Assembly (NCBI GenBank): GCA_937988705.1
Contig: CALKIA010000028.1
Location: forward strand, 1-31,401
From: an uncultured Chloroflexota bacterium
GTDB lineage: Bacteria; Chloroflexota; Anaerolineae; Aggregatilineales; Phototrophicaceae
Length of the DNA stretch: 31,401 nt
Direction of reading: 5' to 3'
Each line of letters begins with the position of its first letter. Position 1 is the stretch's first letter. The notes beneath the pieces are model-generated. The model saw only the letters and a program-made list of their open reading frames with translations, had not been told where the DNA came from and did not search any database. Shown in pieces: positions 1 to 6,760 of the stretch. The position numbers and the translations under genes are program-made.

Positions 1-1399
1 CCTTCTTCTCCTGCATGACGGTGTTCCCGCAGTGTGGACATTTCGGCACACGTTCACGTCGGATACGGTGGTTCGGCAAGTACCCATGCGGGACAGGCGT
101 GCCGTGCCGCCAGAGGGCAACCGCTTCCGTCCGCCAGGCAACCGACGGTTCCCACGCGCAGCCAAGCTTCGTCAGGTCGCGCTTGATCAGCCCGATCTTC
201 GGCACATGCGCGGGCAGAGTTTCGGCGCGCTGGAGGAACGACTTGACCGCTTCGTGCCTATCCAACCGTTCGATGACGGCTTTCGGCGCGATGCTTGCCA
301 GTTCCCGTTTCCATTTCTCAATCAGGTGGGGCGGCGCGACGATCAGCACCACCTGATCTGGGCGCATGTCGTTCGTCATTGCCTTCACTATGCCGGACGC
401 AATGCTGACGGCGGCGGATCCGCCCATCAACGTTTTCCCCGTACCCATCGAACCAATGAGCAGGATACTGTCGCGCGATTGGAAACCGCGTGCGATTGCG
501 CCAACCACATGCTTCTGCGCGGTATACATCGGGTATTTGCCCTTGAGCCGGATGCGATCCAGCCAGTGCCCGATGCCTGCGAAGTCGAAGCGGTACATGG
601 GCTTGAACTTTGCATTCAGGTATCCGGCTAACGCCCGCTTGTTGGCGGTGATGAAACCGAGCAGCGCCTCGTCGCCTTCCATCTCGACCGTCGTGCCATC
701 GCCGCTCAAGAGCGAGAGCGTGGTCGAGGGCTTCAGCCGGATGGTTGTCTTCTTGACCTGCCGTTCCGGGTCATTGGGATCGGCTTCGACCTCTACCCGG
801 GCGATCTGTTCGACATGGCGAGTCTTGCCACGCAAAGCCACCCAACCGTACTCCGTCGTCTCGATGACCGCGCCATCAGCTACCCCTGCTGCCAGCACCA
901 GTGCGAGGTGTCCCGGCCGCGGCGCGACGACCGGTTCTATGTCCGCTGGTGGCGGCGGGGTCTGGAGCAGTGCCTGAAATGCGTTGGAACGCCACGCGCC
1001 TCCATCGGTAATGAGCCGCAAGCCCTGCGCTTCGTCGATTACATCGGGCGCGAACACGAACTTGCGGTTCGGATCACGCGGCGGTGGGACGCGATAGACT
1101 GGCTGCGGCTGCACCACGAGAGGACGCGGCTCTGCCTTCTCCCTCAGGATCGCATTGTAGAGCGCACCGGGTTCGGGCTGCGTACCTTTGATGGCAGCGA
1201 CGACGATCTGATCATATTCGCCCAGATGTTTCCCCGGCAGCGCCCACACATCGACACTGCGGCTGTTTTTGGCGAAGAACGCCGCCGCTTCTTCTGACAG
1301 GTGGTACTCATGCGAATTCGCAGAGTTTTGACCCCGGCGAAGTCGCAGTCGCCCTGAACCGTTGTTCCCCAATTGAATTTGTGGGTTCTTCAGCCGCAT
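1..1399 (-). CDS. P-loop helicase-like protein, N-terminal part (runs off window)
   Basis: The minus strand is open from base 1399 to the window edge (466 codons, no stop). Residues about 316-323 read GSMGTGKT, a Walker A site, followed by a motif-Ia-like stretch (VVLIVAPPHLIEKW). About residues 453-456 are CPHC, the first half of a likely zinc ribbon, right at the edge. Before the P-loop is a sequence resembling the lead-in of SF2 enzymes (YRFDFAGIGHWLDRIRLKGK, then YPMYTAQKHVVGAIARGF). This layout fits SNF2/DEAD-like helicases with an inserted zinc ribbon found on plasmids; motifs II-VI would lie outside the window, so helicase activity is inferred. The start at 1399 has only a weak ribosome site and sits inside a hairpin shared with the divergent parM-like gene, so a slightly later start is possible. 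The plus-strand frames here are antisense shadows. Confidence 0.75.
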   Translation of the reverse strand, partial: MRLKNPQIQLGNNGSGRLRLRRGQNSANSHEYHLSEEAAAFFAKNSRSVDVWALPGKHLGEYDQIVVAAIKGTQPEPGALYNAILREKAEPRPLVVQPQPVYRVPPPRDPNRKFVFAPDVIDEAQGLRLITDGGAWRSNAFQALLQTPPPPADIEPVVAPRPGHLALVLAAGVADGAVIETTEYGWVALRGKTRHVEQIARVEVEADPNDPERQVKKTTIRLKPSTTLSLLSGDGTTVEMEGDEALLGFITANKRALAGYLNAKFKPMYRFDFAGIGHWLDRIRLKGKYPMYTAQKHVVGAIARGFQSRDSILLIGSMGTGKTLMGGSAAVSIASGIVKAMTNDMRPDQVVLIVAPPHLIEKWKRELASIAPKAVIERLDRHEAVKSFLQRAETLPAHVPKIGLIKRDLTKLGCAWEPSVAWRTEAVALWRHGTPVPHGYLPNHRIRRERVPKCPHCGNTVMQEKK

Positions 1400-1433
1400 C
1401 TACCGATGAGGAGTAGATGGGCTGTTTTTGTTT
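1391..1433 (+). promoter_or_regulatory. Terminator-like leader hairpin directly upstream of the parM-like gene
   Basis: Arms 1391-1395 plus 1397-1403 (CAGCC, CATCTAC) pair with 1413-1424 (GTAGATG, GGCTG), with one bulged G at 1396 and a 9-nt loop. The right arm is followed by TTTTTGTTT. The Shine-Dalgarno GGAGG of the next gene starts at 1436, so no promoter fits between the T-run and the gene. No plus-strand gene ends upstream, so it is not an ordinary terminator of a preceding gene. Attenuation or regulated read-through is the simplest inference. The left arm also overlaps the proposed start of the divergent helicase. Confidence 0.6.
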
Positions 1434-1448
1434 ATGGAGGCAGATCGA

Positions 1449-2516
1449 ATGAACAGGCGTAAGAATCAGCAGCAGGTATCCGAATCACCCCTTACATCGG
1501 GCGGCATTCTCACAGTTGGGTTGGACATCGGCTACGGTGTCACCAAAGTCGTGACGGACAATACCGCCATTGCTTTTCCCTCGGTTGCGGGTCATGCCCG
1601 CGAAATCAAGTTCCAGCAGGAGGCACTGGCAGCCAAATATCCCGGTGACCAGTTGACCGATGAAGACGGTTCCACCTGGTTTGTCGGCGATCTGGCGCTG
1701 GCACAGCTTCCACCCGGCGAATTACTCCGACTGCGTGGGCGCACAGCGAATGAAAAGACGATGGGCAATACCTTCCGTCTGCGGCTGGCGAAAGCGGCAA
1801 TTGGCAAGCTGGCGCAGGGGATGTCAGGGCGGGATGTCGTCCATCTGCGCTTATGCAGCGGTCTCCCGGTTGACCATATGCGCGATGCGGGCGGACTCAA
1901 GCAGGCGCTGCTGGGGCAGCATCTCATCAAGACCGATTCCACCGAGATCATCGCCAATGTGACCGAAGTGATGGTCATGCCACAGCCCTATGGTTCGGCG
2001 TATGCCATGATGCTCACCGAACAGGGGGAAATCAACGTCTATCACACCTACATGCGAACCGGGGTGGTCGATGTTGGCACGTATACGGTGGACATCATTC
2101 TGGATGACGATGGCGACTTCGTGGATGCCGAAAGCGGCAGTGTCGAGAGTGGTGTTTACACCGCGCAGGAACGAATTGCCGCCATGCTGGAGCGCGATTA
2201 CCGCGAGAAGATGCCCCACCGGATTGTCGAACAGGTTCTCCGTACCGGGATATTCACCGCGAGCGGCAAACCAGTGGATTACAGCGCCGAAGTCGAGGAA
2301 GCACTCGCCCCGCTCCGCAGCGCGACCCTCAATCTGCTGTCGGAGAAGTGGCAGCGCGGCACGACGGTGGATGTAATTTACCTGTCTGGCGGCGGAGCAG
2401 AACTGGTGTATGAGCAGGTGGTCGAAGCCTACCCCCAAACGAAGCTGGTGCCGGATGCACAGATGGCGAATGCCAGAGGCTATCTGCACTACGCCCATTT
2501 TGCTGCCCGGAAATAA
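1449..2516 (+). CDS. parM: ParM/StbA-like actin-type plasmid segregation ATPase
   Basis: 355 residues. Three signatures of the actin/Hsp70 ATPase fold are visible: phosphate-1 loop GLDIGYGVTK (residues 24-33), phosphate-2 loop DVGTYTVD (208-215) and adenosine motif SGGGAEL (313-319). Proteins of this family polymerise into filaments that push plasmid copies apart, working with a DNA-binding adaptor (ParR) bound to a centromere. The ATG at 1449 is chosen because GGAGG lies 8 nt upstream (1436-1440); upstream TTG/ATG codons in frame overlap that site. The next gene encodes a ribbon-helix-helix-like protein in the ParR position, which supports the assignment. The gene is divergent from the helicase with only 49 bp between proposed starts. 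Exact subfamily (ParM, AlfA, Alp) cannot be told from motifs alone. Confidence 0.85.
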   Translation: MNRRKNQQQVSESPLTSGGILTVGLDIGYGVTKVVTDNTAIAFPSVAGHAREIKFQQEALAAKYPGDQLTDEDGSTWFVGDLALAQLPPGELLRLRGRTANEKTMGNTFRLRLAKAAIGKLAQGMSGRDVVHLRLCSGLPVDHMRDAGGLKQALLGQHLIKTDSTEIIANVTEVMVMPQPYGSAYAMMLTEQGEINVYHTYMRTGVVDVGTYTVDIILDDDGDFVDAESGSVESGVYTAQERIAAMLERDYREKMPHRIVEQVLRTGIFTASGKPVDYSAEVEEALAPLRSATLNLLSEKWQRGTTVDVIYLSGGGAELVYEQVVEAYPQTKLVPDAQMANARGYLHYAHFAARK

Positions 2517-2534
2517 CCAATTCGGTGTAGGGGC

Positions 2535-2576
2535 GGGTCTTACTGGTCAGCCCAATGGGTGATACGGGTAAGACCC
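2535..2576 (+). promoter_or_regulatory. Inverted repeat between the parM-like and parR-like genes
   Basis: GGGTCTTAC (2535-2543) and GTAAGACCC (2568-2576) are perfect 9-bp arms around a 24-nt interior that holds a small palindrome CCCAATGGG (2551-2559). The right arm ends 4 nt before the Shine-Dalgarno GGAGGAG (2581-2587) of the downstream gene. It could tune translation of the parR-like gene, act as an RNA processing site, or be a binding site for that protein. There is no T-run, so it is not an intrinsic terminator. Confidence 0.5.
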
Positions 2577-2593
2577 ACTCGGAGGAGAGACAA

Positions 2594-3007
2594 ATGGCAA
2601 AGCGCAAGACAAGCAAACGTCGCTACCGGATGATTACGTTCAAAGTATTCGAGGATACCGACAGCGACATCCTGGACTGGTGGGAAGGGATTGATGAAGG
2701 CGAACGCAGCGATGCGTTACGCGACCTGATCAGGGCGTATCTGGGGAAGCAGCCGCGCCGCAACAAACTGCTGACCATTCCTGAACTGCTGGAAGTGCGG
2801 CGGGACACCCTATGGATACGCGATGCCCTGAACGAAATGCCGGGCTATCTGGAACGGCTGGTGCAGCATGTAGCAGCCAATGGTATGTCGACACAGCCTG
2901 AAGCACGGACACCAGCGAATGGCATTGTCCCACAACCGACTGAACCCGCTCTGTCCGACAACGACAGTGACCGCCGGGCGCGACGCATGAAGCGATCCCA
3001 GTGGTAA
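2594..3007 (+). CDS. ParR-like partition adaptor (ribbon-helix-helix type DNA-binding protein)
   Basis: 137 residues. Residues about 10-50 have a beta strand (RMITFKVFEDTD) followed by helices with a SDALRDLIRAYL stretch, the usual look of ribbon-helix-helix proteins. The rest is a helical middle and a polar tail ending in basic residues (RRARRMKRSQW). The position right after an actin-like ATPase gene, 77 nt away, is the position of parR/stbB adaptors, which bind centromere repeats and cap the filament. ATG 2594 has GGAGGAG 6 nt upstream; an in-frame ATG at 2555 lies inside the upstream inverted repeat and is disfavoured. Function rests on fold impression plus context, so the ParR role is an inference. 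Confidence 0.65.
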   Translation: MAKRKTSKRRYRMITFKVFEDTDSDILDWWEGIDEGERSDALRDLIRAYLGKQPRRNKLLTIPELLEVRRDTLWIRDALNEMPGYLERLVQHVAANGMSTQPEARTPANGIVPQPTEPALSDNDSDRRARRMKRSQW

Positions 3008-3018
3008 GGAGGCGGTGT

Positions 3019-3177
3019 ATGGAGCATTTCATCCCAGCGTGTAGGACATCAAAGCAAAAAACGGCGCATGGCACAGCCATGCACGTCGCAGCGTCGAGGC
3101 GCTGCGACTTCGCGCGGCGGGGGAGAATGGTAGAAGTTTCAAGTGGAACTATCCTCCCCGCCGCAAGACGTTTTTAA
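3019..3177 (+). CDS. Possible small Arg-rich protein (52 codons) after the partition pair
   Basis: The parR-like stop codon overlaps a perfect AAGGAGG (3006-3012), 6 nt before ATG 3019. The frame stays open for 52 codons and ends at TAA 3175-3177. The translation begins MEHFIPACRTSKQKTAHG and is rich in Arg and Ala. Three palindromes run through it, so much of its sequence is forced by DNA structure. Either this is a real small gene translationally coupled to the partition pair, or it is the start of a gene later damaged by the hairpin array or by IS110 arrival. No homology is recognised. Confidence 0.35.
   Translation: MEHFIPACRTSKQKTAHGTAMHVAASRRCDFARRGRMVEVSSGTILPAARRF
3066..3108. repeat. 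Two tandem perfect hairpins
   Basis: GCATGGC (3066-3072) pairs with GCCATGC (3076-3082) around a 3-nt loop. GTCGCAGCG (3085-3093) pairs with CGCTGCGAC (3100-3108) around a 6-nt loop. Only 2 nt separate them. Closely packed GC-rich palindromes also flank the IS110 element on its other side (4862-5010). IS110-family elements are known to target palindromic (REP-like) sites in some genomes, which may explain the association. Confidence 0.6.
3114..3175 (+). terminator. Likely intrinsic terminator after the partition operon
   Basis: GCGGCGGGG (3114-3122) pairs with CCCCGCCGC (3156-3164). The interior is imperfectly paired. A T-run TTTTT follows at 3171-3175, 6 nt after the stem, so this would end transcription of the parM-parR unit. 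The 6-nt gap to the T-run is longer than ideal. The right end of the IS110 element lies just beyond. Confidence 0.5.
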
Positions 3178-3308
3178 TTTGTCAAGTAGAAAGCGAAGAA
3201 TTGGTGAGAAAGTCGTGTGGAACACACACCAGGAAAACAAAGACAGCGCTCTGGTCAAAACCACAGCGTGTAGAGATAGAGCATCAGTTATGGGACGCAT
3301 CGCAATCG

Positions 3309-4517
3309 TTAGACGGCTTCTGCAAGCTGAACGACGGTTGGCAAACCCTGCCGCGAACGGTTGGTAACGTGAATCACTTCATCGTACATCTCGCCTCGCT
3401 GCCACAGCGTCCAGAGGATCTTCATCCAGCGGTTCGCCAAGGCCCGGTACGCACGGGGTGTGGAGTGCCCTTTATCCAACTGCTGCTGAAGGTAAGCCTT
3501 CGCCCAGCCGGAATGTCGCAGGCTTTGTCGTGCCAGATCGTCAGCGGCACTCCGCAGGGGATGCGAGCAGTTGTGGCGGAACTCCACCGATTTGCTCTTG
3601 CCGCTCCGCCGGGTGATGGGCACAGTGCCCGCCACCGCCTGCAACGAAGCGGCAGTGGGAAAGCGATTCCGGTCGTCACCGATCCAAGCCAGCAGTCGGG
3701 CGGGAGTCAACGGACCTTTGGTTCCGGGAAAAGACAACCACCACTCCGCTTCGGGATGGGTCAGGAAAACCTTTTTCATCTCGCGGATGAGGGCTGCCTT
3801 CTGGTGATGCAAAGTTCGCAGGATGGGAACCAGCATTTTGACGTGTTCAACATAGCCTGCCTGCACCGAAGCATGGGGCATGGGCACTTGCAGGCGCTGG
3901 TAGATCAGGTCCAACCGATGCATATGACGGTAATTCTGGCTGCCCAGAAAGGCTTCCAGATCGGCATAGGTGATCTTTTCAGCCTCCTGTGGGGTTGGGA
4001 ACTGTTCCAGGAACGCCAGAGTGAGCGGCGAACGTACGAAGGAGAACAGGGTCAGCGCCACCGGATAATACTGGCGCAGATTGTAGATCAACTGGTTGCT
4101 CAGGCGGCGTTGTTCTCCCAGCGCACGGTCATAAGCACGGGCGAGCTGTCTGAGATGAGTGACGATCTGGCTCTGACGACTGTATGGACGGCAGTCGGGA
4201 TCGCCCAACCGCAGCAGATACGCCAGCAGAAAGGCATCACCCTTGTCATCTTTGACGCGGGTCGGGCGGCGATGTGCCAGGACGTGAGGTGGTGTGATGT
4301 AAAGATCAGTCCCCTGCTGAACCAGCCAGTCCACCAGCAGTCCGTCAGAACGTTCGATGTTGATGCGGATGTCCGGCAAGGTTTTGAGCAGTTCATAGAG
4401 TTTGCTGAAACCCGCCATATCGTGTGTGATCTCGAATTGGCTGAGAACACGCCCATCGTCTGCCATGAGGCACAGATCATGTTTATCGGTCGCCCAGTCG
4501 ATGCCCAGGTAATGCAT
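3309..4517 (-). CDS. IS110-family transposase (DEDD recombinase)
   Basis: 402 residues, normal for the family. The N-terminal RuvC-like domain begins MHYLGIDWAT. D7, E55 (in INIERSDG), D91 and D94 (in VKDDKGDAF) match the DEDD tetrad. The C-terminal Tnp_IS116 (IS116/IS110/IS902) domain is visible at SFPGTKGPLTPARLLAWIGD followed by AGTVPITRRSGKS, which carries the serine region used as nucleophile in characterised members. ATG 4517 has AGGAGG about 8 nt upstream. The frame is complete, with all four acidic residues present, so the enzyme may be active. A 575-codon plus-strand frame over the same DNA is an antisense shadow. Confidence 0.93.
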   Translation of the reverse strand: MHYLGIDWATDKHDLCLMADDGRVLSQFEITHDMAGFSKLYELLKTLPDIRINIERSDGLLVDWLVQQGTDLYITPPHVLAHRRPTRVKDDKGDAFLLAYLLRLGDPDCRPYSRQSQIVTHLRQLARAYDRALGEQRRLSNQLIYNLRQYYPVALTLFSFVRSPLTLAFLEQFPTPQEAEKITYADLEAFLGSQNYRHMHRLDLIYQRLQVPMPHASVQAGYVEHVKMLVPILRTLHHQKAALIREMKKVFLTHPEAEWWLSFPGTKGPLTPARLLAWIGDDRNRFPTAASLQAVAGTVPITRRSGKSKSVEFRHNCSHPLRSAADDLARQSLRHSGWAKAYLQQQLDKGHSTPRAYRALANRWMKILWTLWQRGEMYDEVIHVTNRSRQGLPTVVQLAEAV

Positions 4518-4575
4518 GAGAAATCCTCCTCGCTTGAATGGTGGTTAAGATCACGCAGGACATGGGCTGGCCGTT

Positions 4576-4864
4576 CGCTTGCTAAGGCGCTCGTGGCGCG
4601 ACGTTTTTACGACAGCCGCCATATCACAACGTCGGAGAACGGTCTTCTAGGGTCCTCATGGGACGGCAAGCTAAGGGTTCTCTCCGACGCTGGCAGCGTG
4701 CTCTCCGAGTGTAGTACAGGGAAGCCTGCCGCCATAGTGACCGGCAGAGGAGATGTGCGACCATACACTAATCTTGGGGCTGTGGTTGTGCGCTGTCAGA
4801 CAGTCGCTCGAACACAGGTAGGTATGAGTCAACAATCGCCTCTATACCCCAAGATTAGCAAGCG
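4576..4864 (-). ncRNA. Candidate IS110 bridge RNA region
   Basis: This is non-coding DNA immediately upstream of the transposase, where IS110-group elements encode their bridge RNA. Visible pairings: CGCTTGCTAA (4576-4585) with TTAGCAAGCG (4855-4864), a 10-bp long-range closing pair; CTAATCTTGGGG (4768-4779) with CCCCAAGATTAG (4847-4858), a perfect 12-bp stem around 67 nt; GTCGGAGAAC (4631-4640) with 4677-4688 with a 2-nt bulge; ACGCT/AGCGT (4687-4699); CTGCCG/CGGCAG (4726-4731, 4742-4747). The first two share TTAG, so they are alternative or tightly stacked. The large internal loops could be the target- and donor-binding loops. RNA ends and guide sequences cannot be set without the insertion-site junctions. 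Confidence 0.5.
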
Positions 4865-5010
4865 AGCTAAATCCGCTCGCCACTCATGCGCCGTGGGGGC
4901 TGATGCAGCGGCTGTCGCCCCTGCATGAGTGCGGCGGTGCAGAGATGCCGCCGCACTCGTGGACGCGGTTCGCCGCGCCCACCGAACGCACCCGTGACCG
5001 GGATGCGTTC
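4862..5010. other. Array of five abutting palindromes upstream of the mobilisation operon; candidate oriT or REP-like target
   Basis: Five inverted repeats follow each other almost without gaps: GCGAGC 4862-4867 with 4875-4880; CACTCATGC 4881-4889 with GCATGAGTG 4923-4931 (inner GGGGC/GCCCC); GAGTGCGGCGG 4927-4937 with CCGCCGCACTC 4948-4958; GTGG-CGCGG 4959-4968 with CCGCG-CCAC 4973-4982 around a TTCG loop; GAACGCA 4984-4990 with TGCGTTC 5004-5010. All are perfect or have single bulges. Ends of the second and third overlap. The HU-like, RHH and relaxase genes start 47 nt later, a common location for an origin of transfer. A structured RNA leader or a REP-like IS110 target are alternatives. 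The nick site cannot be assigned. Confidence 0.5.
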
Positions 5011-5057
5011 CCCATCTGCATCATGTCCGTTCAGCAGAAAAACGAGGAACAGAGGTC

Positions 5058-5354
5058 ATGAACCATCGTCAGACAGTCACCGAAATCAGCAGACGCCTGC
5101 CGCGCCTGAAACGGCGCGACGTGGCCGAGGTGCTGGAAATCATGACGGAGTTGTGGCTGGAGGAATTGGCACAGCCCGATCAGACAGTCACCGTCGCAGA
5201 TCTGGGCAAACTGACCGTCGAGGTGCAGACCGTCCGCAGCGGTGGCGCGGTAGGACGGCGCATCCTCAAACGGGTGTATCTGCGCTTTCGTCCAACGGCA
5301 AAGTTTCGCCAGGCAATCATCACCGCCTATATAGAGGAAGGACAACTCAAATGA
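5058..5354 (+). CDS. HU/IHF-like DNA-bending protein
   Basis: 98 residues, the normal size for HU. The N-terminal helices (TEISRRLPRLKRRDVAEVLE) followed by VADLGKLTVEVQTVR and the C-terminal FRPTAKFRQAI match the HU pattern of two helices, a GxGxFxV strand, a DNA-binding arm and an F-x-P-x-x-x-(F/L)-R end; the phenylalanines of the GFGTF motif are replaced here (DLGKL), so it is a divergent member. GAGG elements precede ATG 5058. Its stop overlaps the next start (ATGA), so it is translationally coupled to the RHH gene and then the relaxase. A DNA-bending protein beside a relaxase suggests a role in building the relaxosome at oriT, as IHF does for some plasmids; that role is inferred. Confidence 0.72.
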   Translation: MNHRQTVTEISRRLPRLKRRDVAEVLEIMTELWLEELAQPDQTVTVADLGKLTVEVQTVRSGGAVGRRILKRVYLRFRPTAKFRQAIITAYIEEGQLK

Positions 5355-5653
5355 AGAAGAAACCCAACCCGTACAGTGAACGCATGACCGTCAATCTGAC
5401 TCCCGACCAGATGCGGCGGCTGGAGGAACTGCGGAATGTCCGCAGCCGTGTCGGAAACTTTGTCAGCAAGAACGACCTGCTGCGCGATGCGGTCAACTTG
5501 TACTTGGCAGCGCAAGAGGATTTGCCGGGGTCGCGTCGGGCGATTGCCAAAGGTATCGAATCGAAGGTAGACGCACTGGACACCAAAGTTGAAGCACTGA
5601 CCACGCTGCTACAAGGCTTCATCGAGCGCGTGACGCGCAAACGTGAGGGCTAG
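5351..5653 (+). CDS. Ribbon-helix-helix protein, likely relaxosome accessory (MobC-like)
   Basis: 100 residues. After a basic start (MKKKPNPYSE), RMTVNLTPDQMRRLEELRN and SKNDLLRDAVNLYLAAQED give the strand-helix-helix pattern of RHH DNA-binding proteins. The C-terminal third (IESKVDALDTKVEALTTLL) is a heptad-like coiled coil that could mediate oligomerisation. The start overlaps the HU-like gene by 4 nt and the stop directly abuts the relaxase ATG, so the three form one operon. Small RHH proteins in this position normally bind oriT and recruit the relaxase. A longer in-frame extension back to 4925 passes through the palindrome array and is rejected as coding. Confidence 0.7.
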   Translation: MKKKPNPYSERMTVNLTPDQMRRLEELRNVRSRVGNFVSKNDLLRDAVNLYLAAQEDLPGSRRAIAKGIESKVDALDTKVEALTTLLQGFIERVTRKREG

Positions 5654-6667
5654 ATGGACAGAAAGCAGATGTGCATTGCCAATGTGCAGTACAAGAAACC
5701 GTCCGCTGACGGCGCAAAGCAGTCGAAGAATCTGCTGCGGTATCTGACTTATCGGGAGAGCCGGGATGAGGCGGCGCGGCATGTCGCCGGACGGGAACGC
5801 TGGGTCGATCATGGTATGGGTAGTTCGGTAGCCGAAATCGCGCAGCGCTGCGACGACCTCAAGAGTGAGCATGTACTGACATTCTCGCTAGTCATGAACC
5901 CTAACCCCGACCTGATAACGATGGTCGCGCCGGAGGAGCGGGAACAGTTTGTCCGCGAATTGACGGCAAGCGTGGTTGACGATTTCTTTGAAGCACGAGG
6001 GATCGATACAGGGGTCGAGATGAGCTATGTCATGCACCATCGTTTGACCGACGATCCACAAGCACCCGGACTGCATGACCCACACACCCATATTGTCTTG
6101 CCGGGGACGATGTATGACGAGGAACATGGGCAGCGCGTGCCGCTGTTTTTTAGCCGCAACCGCAAGGTGAATCACATTGACCTGCTGCATGATGTCACCG
6201 AGCGCACGATGATCGAGCAGATGGAACGTTACGTCGGTCCCGACTGGGAACAGCGTTATGACGAGTTAGCCGCCGTTCGTGAGCAGGAGCGCCAGATCAT
6301 CGAGGACGAACCGCATGGGGGGATGCTTGATGACAAAGGCGCAAGCTGGGATGTCTGGTGTGGCACACGGCGGACGGATGAGCAGCAAACCGCCGTTGGC
6401 TTTTATCGCTGGTATGCAGCACCGACTGAAGACGACCCGGATAACCTCCGTCTGGAATTTCGTCCACTGGTGGCGGGACTACCACATGAGCAGGCAGCCT
6501 TTTTCGCGCAGGTACTGGCACAGGCGATGAATAGCGAGATGGACAAATTGAAGGAACTCGCGGGATTGATTAACGGGATGAGTGCTGACCAGCGGGAGGC
6601 ATTGATCGAGGAAATGGGTGGATATGAACGGGTAGCAAGGGATGTATCACCCGATTTTGAACTTTAG
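5654..6667 (+). CDS. HUH-type mobilisation relaxase
   Basis: 337 residues. H141, H144 and H146 lie in HDPHTHIVLPG, matching the metal-binding histidine motif of HUH relaxases (compare PHVHxVxN in MobP/VirD2 types). Near the N-terminus NLLRYLTYRES offers Y30 and Y33 as catalytic tyrosine candidates. Such enzymes nick one strand at oriT and stay covalently linked to the 5' end during transfer. The protein is shorter than many MobA proteins, with no C-terminal primase or helicase domain; a separate primase-helicase gene follows. ATG 5654 directly follows the stop of the RHH gene; the ATG at 5681 is an alternative. The family is distant from textbook relaxases, so subfamily is not assigned. Confidence 0.75.
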   Translation: MDRKQMCIANVQYKKPSADGAKQSKNLLRYLTYRESRDEAARHVAGRERWVDHGMGSSVAEIAQRCDDLKSEHVLTFSLVMNPNPDLITMVAPEEREQFVRELTASVVDDFFEARGIDTGVEMSYVMHHRLTDDPQAPGLHDPHTHIVLPGTMYDEEHGQRVPLFFSRNRKVNHIDLLHDVTERTMIEQMERYVGPDWEQRYDELAAVREQERQIIEDEPHGGMLDDKGASWDVWCGTRRTDEQQTAVGFYRWYAAPTEDDPDNLRLEFRPLVAGLPHEQAAFFAQVLAQAMNSEMDKLKELAGLINGMSADQREALIEEMGGYERVARDVSPDFEL

Positions 6668-6675
6668 CCGAGAAA

Positions 6676-6736
6676 GTACACAGGCGAGAGCAGCGCCTAC
6701 CGTCGCCAAACGTGTGCGCTCCAAACCCCTGTGTAC
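6676..6736 (+). promoter_or_regulatory. Inverted repeat between the relaxase and primase genes
   Basis: GTACACAGG (6676-6684) and CCTGTGTAC (6728-6736) are perfect 9-bp arms; inside them AGCGC (6692-6696) pairs with GCGCT (6716-6720). The structure starts 9 nt after the relaxase stop and ends 25 nt before the primase ATG. No T-run follows. It could be an operator, an RNA processing site or a single-strand initiation site. It also overlaps a GTG at 6731 that would otherwise be a candidate start for the primase. Confidence 0.5.
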
Positions 6737-6760
6737 CTACCAGATAGGAATGCAACGAGT

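Larger units (their letters stand above)
3185..4870 (-). mobile_element. IS110-family insertion element (ends approximate)
   Basis: The element contains one DEDD transposase gene (3309-4517, minus) and long non-coding flanks: about 120 bp after the gene and about 350 bp before it. IS110-group elements lack terminal inverted repeats and usually make no target duplication, so the borders cannot be fixed from one copy; the coordinates are estimates from where neighbouring palindromes begin. The upstream non-coding part is strongly structured, as expected for the bridge RNA that pairs donor and target DNA in this family. The element separates the partition module from the mobilisation module and lies between two palindrome clusters. 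Confidence 0.75.

Noticed and set aside
15..1297. Several plus-strand frames of 110-200 codons
   Set aside because: They overlap each other and are antisense to a continuous minus-strand frame that has a Walker A motif and a zinc-ribbon start.
3201..4928. Plus-strand open frame of 575 codons
   Set aside because: It lies antisense over the intact IS110 transposase and its non-coding leader and shows no recognisable domain; the minus-strand transposase explains the DNA.
4925..5350. N-terminal extension of the RHH gene back to 4925
   Set aside because: It would run through the palindrome array and entirely across the HU-like gene in another frame; ATG 5351 with the ATGA overlap is the natural start.
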